Below, piece by piece: positions 57,845 through 64,000 of a DNA stretch of 64,000 nucleotides. The translations under genes and the position numbers were made by a program. The DNA lies in assembly GCF_050946515.1 (NCBI RefSeq), contig NZ_JBMNUX010000008.1:1-64000 (forward strand). The letters run 5' to 3'. The notes below the pieces were generated by a model. It had not been told where the DNA came from and did no database searches. It worked only from the letters and a program-made list of their open reading frames with translations. The DNA comes from Tractidigestivibacter sp050946515 (GTDB taxonomy: Bacteria > Actinomycetota > Coriobacteriia > Coriobacteriales > Atopobiaceae). How positions within the stretch are numbered: position 1 is the stretch's first letter; each line of letters begins with the position of its first letter.

Positions 57845-57948
57845 GCGCGACCTTCTCCAACGCTTCAATTTCTGCTCTTGGTGCGGCAGCCCTCTTGGCT
57901 GCCGCACCCATAAAGGGGCCGCTTGCCCCTAGGCAAAGAGGAAATCCC

Positions 57949-59085
57949 ATGACTACTGCATTCAAGATACTGACGCTCTCCGTCGGCTCGACATCGACCA
58001 AGGCGGCCGTCTTCGAGGGCGACAAGCCGCTCCTGCGGTCGAACATCCACCACGACGCCGACGAGCTTTCCGCCTTTGACGACCCCCGCGACCAGCAGGA
58101 ATACAGGACGCGTGCGATTCTAGACGAGCTTTCCGGCAAGGGCTTCTCGATTGACGGCATGGATGCGTTCTCCGGCTACTGCGGCGGGCTCAAGCCAGCG
58201 GTTGGCGGCACGTACCTCCTGAACGCGCAGGCCGTTGCCGACGCTACCGACGGACGCACGAACCACCCTGCAATTCTCGCCGTGCCCATCCTGTTCGACT
58301 TCTCCAAGCGCACCGGCAAGCCCGCCTTTGCAGTGAACCCGCCCGACACCGACGAGCTCGCCGACGTCGCGCGCATCTGCGGATACCCCGGCATCTACCG
58401 CGAGAGCCACGTGCACTGCCTCAACCAGAAGGAGTGCGCGATACGCTTTGCGGCCTCGCTCGGCAAGCGCTACGACGAGGTCAACGTGATCGTGGCCCAC
58501 GTGGGCGGCGGCCTTTCCGTGGCGGCGCACCAGCACGGCCGCATGGTTGACACCACAGACGTCCTTCGCGGCGAGGGGCCCTTCTCGCCCAACCGCTCGG
58601 GCGACGTTCCCGCAAAGCCCGTCGCGGCGCTCTGCTTTGACGGCAAGCACACCAAGAAAGAGGTCGACAACGTCATCGGCAGGACCGGCGGCCTCAAGGG
58701 CCTTCTGGGCACCGACGACGCGATGGAGATAGAGCGACGCATCGACAGCGGCGACAAGTGGGCAACTCTTGTGTACCACGCGATGGCCTACCAGCTTGCC
58801 AAGCAGGTGGGCGCCTTTGCCGCCGCCATGGCAGGCAAGGTCGACGGGATCGTTCTGACCGGCGGGGTCTCAAACGACGAGCGCTTCGTCGAGCAGGTCA
58901 AGCAGCTCACAAGCTGGATTGCGCCCGTCGTTGCCTACGGCGGCGACTTCGAGATGGAAGCCCTGGCCGCGGGGGCCGTTCGCGTGCTCTCCGGAAGCGA
59001 GGAAGCGCTCACCTATACGGGCGAGACTCTGTTTGGCGGCTTTCCCTATGAGGGCGCCATCGCCCCGATCGAGCTTGGCGCGTGA
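57949..59085 (+). CDS. Butyrate-kinase-family protein with altered active site
   Basis: This 378-residue protein has the ASKHA fold of acetate/butyrate kinases: LSVGSTSTKAAVFEGD, NPPDTDELAD, VAHVGGGLSVAAHQHGRMVD, GEGPFSPNRSG and EMEALAAGAVRVL. Two normally invariant positions differ: Ser11 replaces the Asn of NPGSTSTK and Tyr77 replaces the Arg of GRGG (here GYCGG). The Arg of NRSG and the Glu of EMEAL are kept. It may use another substrate or be non-catalytic. It lies 104 bp after the hydrolase gene and ends at an overlap with the second MFS gene. Confidence 0.88.
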   Translation: MTTAFKILTLSVGSTSTKAAVFEGDKPLLRSNIHHDADELSAFDDPRDQQEYRTRAILDELSGKGFSIDGMDAFSGYCGGLKPAVGGTYLLNAQAVADATDGRTNHPAILAVPILFDFSKRTGKPAFAVNPPDTDELADVARICGYPGIYRESHVHCLNQKECAIRFAASLGKRYDEVNVIVAHVGGGLSVAAHQHGRMVDTTDVLRGEGPFSPNRSGDVPAKPVAALCFDGKHTKKEVDNVIGRTGGLKGLLGTDDAMEIERRIDSGDKWATLVYHAMAYQLAKQVGAFAAAMAGKVDGIVLTGGVSNDERFVEQVKQLTSWIAPVVAYGGDFEMEALAAGAVRVLSGSEEALTYTGETLFGGFPYEGAIAPIELGA

Positions 59086-59090
59086 GAGCC

Positions 59091-60404
59091 ATGCCATCCG
59101 CTAGCAGCGCCGCCAACAAGGCCGGCACCAAGAGGAGAGGCAGCAACTATGCCTATGCCATCGTCGCCTCGTGCATAGCCATCATCGGCATTCCCTGCGC
59201 CCTGGTCTTGAGCTGCGCGGGCATCTACTTCAGACCGGTCAGCCAGTACTTTGGGGTCTCGACGTCCGAGTTCACGCTGTACTTCTCGATCCTGAACGCC
59301 GTCATGATGGTCACCCTCCCAATTGACGGCAAGATCGTCTCGACCGTCGACGCACGCATCGTCTACTCCGCCTGCGTGGCAATCGATGGCGTCACCTATT
59401 GCCTGATGTCGCAGGTCACGGCCGTCTGGCAGTTCTACGTCGCAGGGGCCATGCTCGGCGTGGGCACCGCTCCTTTGATCTACTTCTGCGTCCCCACGCT
59501 CATCAACGCTTGGTTCAAGAAGCGCGCCGGATTCTTCATTGGGCTCTGCATGTCGTTTACCGGCATTGGCGGCGTGATCTTCAACCAGGTTGGGTCGATG
59601 CTCATAGGGTCGGCGGCTGACGGATGGCGAAGCGGATACCTCACGTTTGGCATCATCATGCTGGCGGCGGCGCTGCCGTTCACGGTCTTCGTGGTTCGCT
59701 CTCGCCCCTCTGACCTCGGGCTTCTGCCTTATGGCGCAGATGCGGACGGCGAGCCTGCCGCCGCAAGCGATGAGGTCGCTCAAAAGAAGGACGCGCCCCA
59801 GGAAAAGACCTCGGTCGCGATCTTTGTCGCCGTCGCGCTCTTCTCGTTCTTGATAACGCTGAACCAGACGGTCTATCAGTTCCTCTCGTCGTACTGCTCG
59901 TCGCTTGCAGAGTCGCTTCCCCAGCTTGCGGCCTACACCGGTGCCATCGCGTCATCGTGCATGGCAGGCCAGGCCATAGGCAAGGTCATCCTTGGGGCGA
60001 TCAACGACAGGAGCGTCCGTGGCGGAATGACCTTTGGCATCGGGTCGGGCATCGTCGGCGTGCTTTTGATGATGCTCTTCCCCCAGGTGCCCGCTCTCCT
60101 GATGGCCGGCGCGTTTCTCTTTGGCTTTGTCTATGCCTGCACCACCGTCCAAGTTCCGCTGCTGACGCGCAAGGCGTTCCCAGACGGCGACTACACCACC
60201 ATCTACTCGCGCGTCTCGACCGTAGGCGCGCTTGGCAGCGTGATCGCGACCATGCTCTGGAGCTTTGTCATCGAGCTTCCCGGAGGCTACGTGCTCATGT
60301 TCTGCCTCAGCATCGCATGCATGGTATGCGCCTATCTGCTGGGATCGGTTGCCCTGAGGTCGGCCAAGGCGAAGACCAAGGCGGCGAATTCATCAACTAA
60401 GTAA
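59091..60404 (+). CDS. MFS transporter (oxalate/formate-antiporter-like, second)
   Basis: This 437-residue, twelve-helix carrier has the features of the OFA/monocarboxylate group: GIPCALVLSCAGIYFRPVSQYFGV at the first helix, GKIVSTVDARIVY and a central loop (about 200-230) rich in Ala and Lys. A GTG three codons upstream would overlap the previous stop codon; the ATG at 59,091 is used. Exchange of a carboxylate substrate against its fermentation product is inferred from the neighbours. Confidence 0.85.
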   Translation: MPSASSAANKAGTKRRGSNYAYAIVASCIAIIGIPCALVLSCAGIYFRPVSQYFGVSTSEFTLYFSILNAVMMVTLPIDGKIVSTVDARIVYSACVAIDGVTYCLMSQVTAVWQFYVAGAMLGVGTAPLIYFCVPTLINAWFKKRAGFFIGLCMSFTGIGGVIFNQVGSMLIGSAADGWRSGYLTFGIIMLAAALPFTVFVVRSRPSDLGLLPYGADADGEPAAASDEVAQKKDAPQEKTSVAIFVAVALFSFLITLNQTVYQFLSSYCSSLAESLPQLAAYTGAIASSCMAGQAIGKVILGAINDRSVRGGMTFGIGSGIVGVLLMMLFPQVPALLMAGAFLFGFVYACTTVQVPLLTRKAFPDGDYTTIYSRVSTVGALGSVIATMLWSFVIELPGGYVLMFCLSIACMVCAYLLGSVALRSAKAKTKAANSSTK

Positions 60405-60426
60405 CCAATTGGAAAGGAAGTTCACT

Positions 60427-61434
60427 ATGGGACTCATGGACTCTCTTAGGGTAAAGGCCGCTGCCAGCCCCCAGCGCGTCGCCTTCTGCGAGGGCACGAA
60501 CGAGACGATGATGCGCGCGGTCGCCGAGCTGACCGCAGCCGGACTTGCGAAGTGCGTGCTTGTAGGAGACGTTGCCGAGCTGCAGCAGCTGGCCAAGGAG
60601 CGGGGCATCTCGCTGGACGGCGTCGAGCTTGAGGACGTCGGCGACGAGGCAAGAAACGACGCCCTCGCCGACCGCTATACGGCGCTTCCCACCTGCCTTC
60701 TCTCGCGCAAGAGCGTGCTGCGCAAGCTTCGCAAGCCGATGGACCACGCCATGATCCTCCAGGCGCTCGACGACGTGGACGTGACCTTCTCGGGCATCGA
60801 CTGCTCGACGCAGGACGTCATCCTTGCCGGCCAGACCTTCGTTGGCCTTAAAGAGGGCATCGACACGATCAGCTCGATGGGCATCTTTGACATCCCAGGC
60901 TGGGAGGGCTCCGAGGGGAGCCTCCTCGGCTTTGGCGACTCCGCCGTGTGCGTCAACCCAGACCCGAGCCAGCTGGCGTCGATTGCCATCTCGGCCGCAG
61001 AGACCGTGCACGCGCTTGCCGGCTGGGAGCCGCGCGTGGCGCTGCTCTCCTACTCTACCGACCACTCCGCGAGCGGCGAGCTTGTCGACAAGGTGCGCGA
61101 GGCCGTCAGAATAGCCAACGAGCGCCGACCCGACCTCAAGATTGACGGCGAGTTCCAGCTGGACGCCGCCATCAGGCCCGAGATTGCAAAGAAGAAGGTC
61201 CACCGCGACAGCGAAGTCGCTGGCAAGGCCAACGTCATCATCTGGCCGGACATCAATGTTGGAAACGTCGGCGTCAAGCTGGTGCAGAACTTTGCCCATG
61301 CCGACGCGTACGGCCCGATGCTGCAGGGCTTCAAGAAGGTCGTGTGCGACTGCTCGCGTTCCGCGCCGGTGTCCGAGATTGTGGGCAACGTCGTGATGTC
61401 CTGCGTCCGCGCGCAAGCCGAAAAGGAGGCCTAG
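60427..61434 (+). CDS. Phosphate acyltransferase (Pta/Ptb family)
   Basis: This 335-residue enzyme belongs to the phosphate acetyl/butyryltransferase family, which interconverts acyl-CoA and acyl-phosphate. Visible are RVAFCEGTNETMMRAV at the start, LLSYSTDHSASGEL, ANVIIWPDINVGNVGVKLVQ and YGPMLQGFKKVVCDCSRSAP, the last close to the Pta signature GPILQGL-KPVNDLSRG. The acyl donor could be CoA or the neighbouring ACP. The start ATG at 60,427 has SD GGAAAGGAAG. The next gene starts one base after its stop. Confidence 0.92.
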   Translation: MGLMDSLRVKAAASPQRVAFCEGTNETMMRAVAELTAAGLAKCVLVGDVAELQQLAKERGISLDGVELEDVGDEARNDALADRYTALPTCLLSRKSVLRKLRKPMDHAMILQALDDVDVTFSGIDCSTQDVILAGQTFVGLKEGIDTISSMGIFDIPGWEGSEGSLLGFGDSAVCVNPDPSQLASIAISAAETVHALAGWEPRVALLSYSTDHSASGELVDKVREAVRIANERRPDLKIDGEFQLDAAIRPEIAKKKVHRDSEVAGKANVIIWPDINVGNVGVKLVQNFAHADAYGPMLQGFKKVVCDCSRSAPVSEIVGNVVMSCVRAQAEKEA

Positions 61435-61435
61435 C

Positions 61436-62611
61436 ATGAATGCACAACCTGCCCCCTCAGCGCCCGTGGCGAACGAGGTCCGAGCGGCCCAGCAAAGCCC
61501 GCGCAAGCAGTGGAGGGTCCTGGCGATAAACCCCGGCTCCACCTCCACCAAGATTGGGCTCTTTGAGGGCGAGACCTGCCTTCTGTCCGAGACCGTCCGC
61601 CACTCCGCAGAGAAGCTCGCCACGTTTGCCACGGTCTCCGACCAGCTGCCCTATCGTCGCGACCAGATCATGGCCCTGCTCAACGAGAAGGGCGTCGACC
61701 TCTCCACCATCGACGCGTTCGTTGGGCGCGGGGGCGGCCTTCAGGCGCTGCCGGGAGGAACCTACGCCGTCAACAGCACGCTGCTCCACGACGCGCAGCG
61801 AGGGTCAAACGGAATCCAGCACCCCGCGCAGCTGGGAAGCCAGCTCGCGCACGAGTTTGCCTTGTTCGCATCTCCCGGCGGGAAGCCATGCTTTGTCGTG
61901 AACCCGCCCGACACGGACGAGCTTTGCGACCTTGCCCGCATGACCGGGGTCAAGGGCGTGTATCGCCACGTGCACCTGCATGCGCTCAACTTGAAGGAGA
62001 CGGCAATCCGGCACGCCAAGAGCATCGGCAAGCGCTACGAGGACTGCAACTTCATCGTGTGCCATCTTGGCGGAGGCATCTCGGTCTCGGCCCACCAGCA
62101 TGGGCGGATGATCGATGGCAACGACATCGCAGGCGGAGACGGGCCCATCGCGCCCACCCGCTGCGGGTCGGTGCCCGTGATCGAGATGGTTGACTACCTG
62201 AAGACCCATAGCGAGAGGGAGGCGCTCGGCCTCTGCATGAAGACGGGTGGCTTCGTCAGCCTGCTGGGGACCTCCGACGCGACCGAGGTCCTTGACCGAG
62301 CAGCCCACGGCGACAAGGCGGCAAAGCGGGCATGGGATGCCATGGTATATCAAATCTGCAAGTGCATCGGCGAGATGGCGTGCGTGCTCTCCGGCGAGGT
62401 CGACGCCATACTCTTGGGAGGAGGCCTTGCCCACAGCACGCAGCTCGTCTCCAGCGTCGCAAGCCGCTGCGAGTGGATTGCGCCCGTCGTGGCCTATCCG
62501 GGCGAGTTCGAGCTCGAGGCGATGGCCGCCGGAGCAAGGCGAGTGCTCGACGGAGAAGAGCAGGCGCTCGAGTACACCGGCGTTCCTGTGTTCACGGGCT
62601 TCGACGACTAG
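61436..62611 (+). CDS. buk: Butyrate kinase (intact active site)
   Basis: This 391-residue kinase transfers phosphate between an acyl-phosphate and ADP. After an N-terminal extension of about 25 residues it has INPGSTSTKIGLFEGE (Asn32), VGRGGGLQAL (Arg98), VCHLGGGISVSAHQHGRMID, GPIAPTRCGS and ELEAMAAGARRVL. Both residues lost in the first kinase paralog (57,949-59,085) are intact here. It is coupled to the phosphate acyltransferase and followed by a strong terminator, so it is the last gene of the cluster. Substrate chain length cannot be read. Confidence 0.92.
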   Translation: MNAQPAPSAPVANEVRAAQQSPRKQWRVLAINPGSTSTKIGLFEGETCLLSETVRHSAEKLATFATVSDQLPYRRDQIMALLNEKGVDLSTIDAFVGRGGGLQALPGGTYAVNSTLLHDAQRGSNGIQHPAQLGSQLAHEFALFASPGGKPCFVVNPPDTDELCDLARMTGVKGVYRHVHLHALNLKETAIRHAKSIGKRYEDCNFIVCHLGGGISVSAHQHGRMIDGNDIAGGDGPIAPTRCGSVPVIEMVDYLKTHSEREALGLCMKTGGFVSLLGTSDATEVLDRAAHGDKAAKRAWDAMVYQICKCIGEMACVLSGEVDAILLGGGLAHSTQLVSSVASRCEWIAPVVAYPGEFELEAMAAGARRVLDGEEQALEYTGVPVFTGFDD

Positions 62612-62665
62612 GCGCTGATGGCGGAACCCGAGCGCCTTGGTTTCGTGACGCAGCGTTGTGAACGA

Positions 62666-62704
62666 GCCCCCGCCCGCGCGACACCGTGCGGGCGGGGGCT
62701 TTTC
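62666..62704 (+). terminator. Terminator of the acyl-phosphate cluster
   Basis: A 12-bp perfect stem GCCCCCGCCCGC/GCGGGCGGGGGC with a ten-base loop and TTTTCGTT tail lies 55 bp after buk. Confidence 0.9.
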
Positions 62705-62725
62705 GTTGCTAGGCAAGGCCAAGAG

Positions 62726-64000
62726 CTACAGGTCTCTGCGAGTCACGATCTCCTGCGGCACGAGACGGCAGCCGTCGATGACCGCACGCACGTAGGCTGC
62801 CTCCTCCTCGCGCAGCTCGTCACAGAGAATCGAGAGGTCGGGCACGTCGACGTTCGTCTGTCCGGTCTCCTCGTTGTCTGCGGGATCGGGGTAGCGCTCC
62901 ATGGCCTTCTCGATCATCAGCCGGTAGGCAGGCACGAACGGCTTGAAGGGGTAGCGGTCTCCCAGCACGCTCTTCAGGCGCAGCATCACGTCGAAGCCGG
63001 CGCGGTCGATGTCGCCCCAGTAGAGCACCTCGACGGAATCGGCACCCAAGGTGTCGAGCAGCAGCGCAAGGCGGTTTCGCTCGACCACGACGATGCCCGC
63101 GCCGAGCACCACGGCGTGGATGCGCTCGCCCAAGATGGTGGTGCGCCCCTCCTCGTACATGATGTCATGAACGTCCAGGTAGGGGTCGAGGTTTTCCGTC
63201 ACCAAAACGCGCATGTGATGGCGAAGGCGAGGCGCGTGAAACACCAAGTCGGCGCGGGGCATCGGGCGGTGGCGTATAACGTCCTCCATTCCCAATGCGC
63301 GCAGCAGCTTGTAGCCATCGGAGCCGTATTCGAAGAACTTCTCGTCGCCACCAAGCTGGTAGGCAAGCTGGCGGCGCGTGATGTCGCCGGAGAAGGTGCC
63401 ATCCGAGAGCGCCTCGTTGATGCCCGTGAGCTCGCGCTCGTAGAGCGTGTAAGCTCCGGGGTGGCTCAGGAGCCAGCCATTCATCCAGAAACGCTGGTCA
63501 AGGGCAAGGATCTTCTCGCGAACCTCGTTTACTGCAGGACCCCCGCGACGCACGTAGGGAACGTCGGCTAGGCGCTTGGGGCCGCCATGGTTGCCCGAAT
63601 CGTGATTGCCCGCATTCTTTGCGGGCTCGGCAGGCGCGGCTGTCGCGACGCTCTCAGACTGACCGGCACCGTCGCTGGCGTTGGCGTCATCATCCCCCTT
63701 GGCGCCATCTTGGTCGTTCTCGCCGGGCTCGCTTGCAGCGGCATCGTCTGGGAGCGGGTCTGCATCGTCTGTTGCCTCTCCCCCATTGGTCGGGTCTTCG
63801 CCATCCTGAGGTGTGGACGCATCCTCCTCGGCTGCATCAGAGCCGCCGGAGACGGTTGCGTCAGAGTCTTCGTCATATGCATCGTCAGGCTGGAGCAGCG
63901 AATACGTGCCCATCGTTGGGTCGTCCTCAACAAGCACCGCTTGAAGCACCGCGCCCTTGAGCGTGTCTGCATCCTCGTCGTAGCGTGAGAATATCTCGTC
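62726..64000 (-). CDS. JetD/DUF2220-like protein, 5' end outside the window
   Basis: The visible 424 residues run off the right edge in frame. The N-terminal part continues upstream (DEIFSRYDEDADTLKGAVLQ). About 95 residues of acidic Asp/Ala/Gly/Ser-rich sequence follow. The C-terminal about 290 residues resemble DUF2220, the toprim-like nuclease part of JetD: ITRRQLAYQLGGDEKFFE, RVLVTENLDPYLDVHDIM and VEVLYWGDIDRAGFDVMLRL. JetD is the nuclease of Wadjet plasmid-defence systems. No JetA/B/C gene is in the window, so system membership is unproven. Confidence 0.65.
   Translation of the reverse strand, partial: DEIFSRYDEDADTLKGAVLQAVLVEDDPTMGTYSLLQPDDAYDEDSDATVSGGSDAAEEDASTPQDGEDPTNGGEATDDADPLPDDAAASEPGENDQDGAKGDDDANASDGAGQSESVATAAPAEPAKNAGNHDSGNHGGPKRLADVPYVRRGGPAVNEVREKILALDQRFWMNGWLLSHPGAYTLYERELTGINEALSDGTFSGDITRRQLAYQLGGDEKFFEYGSDGYKLLRALGMEDVIRHRPMPRADLVFHAPRLRHHMRVLVTENLDPYLDVHDIMYEEGRTTILGERIHAVVLGAGIVVVERNRLALLLDTLGADSVEVLYWGDIDRAGFDVMLRLKSVLGDRYPFKPFVPAYRLMIEKAMERYPDPADNEETGQTNVDVPDLSILCDELREEEAAYVRAVIDGCRLVPQEIVTRRDL

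Noticed and set aside
56027..57907. Minus-strand frame of 626 codons opposite the CocE-like gene
   Set aside because: Composition is Val/Asp/Leu-rich as expected for an antisense shadow; the plus-strand protein has clear hydrolase motifs.
54304..62611. Butyrate-producing pathway
   Set aside because: Only acyltransferase and kinases are present; thiolase, dehydrogenase, crotonase and acyl-CoA dehydrogenase genes are absent from the window.

Overview
The window looks like chromosomal DNA of a high-GC anaerobic actinobacterium, most likely a member of Coriobacteriia (Olsenella/Atopobium/Collinsella-like). This placement is an impression from protein sequences, GC content and gene content (acyl-phosphate fermentation genes, no respiratory genes seen); no database was searched.

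Positions 1-43,255 are almost entirely one informational-gene block read on the minus strand. In transcription order it holds tatA-like, greA, lysS (fused to an HD domain), clpC, disA, ispD, ispF, a secreted cysteine-peptidase-like gene, cysS, rlmB, a yacP-like NYN gene, gdx under a guanidine-III riboswitch, tRNA-Thr(TGT), an M18 aminopeptidase, tRNA-Tyr/Thr/Met, tuf, rpmG, tRNA-Trp, secE, nusG, rplKA, rplJL, a lipase-like gene, rpoB, rpoC, an ArsR regulator, rpsL-rpsG-fusA-rpsJ, a zinc-ribbon membrane gene, and rplC-D-W-B-rpsS-rplV-rpsC-rplP-rpmC-rpsQ-rplN-rplX. The order closely follows the classical lysS-to-S10 region of Bacillus subtilis, with a few insertions. Several promoters, intrinsic terminators and an L10 leader are readable, so the block can be cut into transcription units.

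Four intergenic tracts (1-403, 11,084-11,375, 11,457-11,915, 44,266-44,897) carry a mosaic of two short repeat families. Family A is a unit of about 24 nt. Each A array opens with a 48-nt hairpin head (18-nt arm, 12-nt loop, 18-nt arm). Family B is a short GTTGTGTGGG-like motif, in one place a 21-bp tandem array. One tract ends the visible S10 operon where rplE would be expected; two lie between rpsL and the ArsR gene.

Positions 43,411-64,000 are accessory and mostly plus strand: a spermidine-synthase-like protein, a Nudix hydrolase, a small membrane protein, a MATE exporter, a TetR regulator divergent from a radical SAM/SPASM enzyme, a LexA-box-preceded Y-family polymerase/YolD cassette, and a cluster behind a divergent PucR-type regulator. 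That cluster encodes an MFS carrier, a stand-alone acyl carrier protein, a CocE-like hydrolase, a butyrate-kinase paralog lacking two conserved residues, a second MFS carrier, a phosphate acyltransferase and an intact butyrate kinase. It reads as an uncharacterised uptake/hydrolysis/acyl-phosphate module that could conserve energy by substrate-level phosphorylation, and it is the best candidate here for an undescribed system. The window ends inside a JetD/DUF2220-like gene that may belong to a Wadjet-type locus.

Other points of note: RpsL carries Arg at residue 88, the K88R streptomycin-resistance position; a TatA-like protein ends in a zinc ribbon; a 20-bp motif recurs at three ribosomal-protein leaders or promoters.
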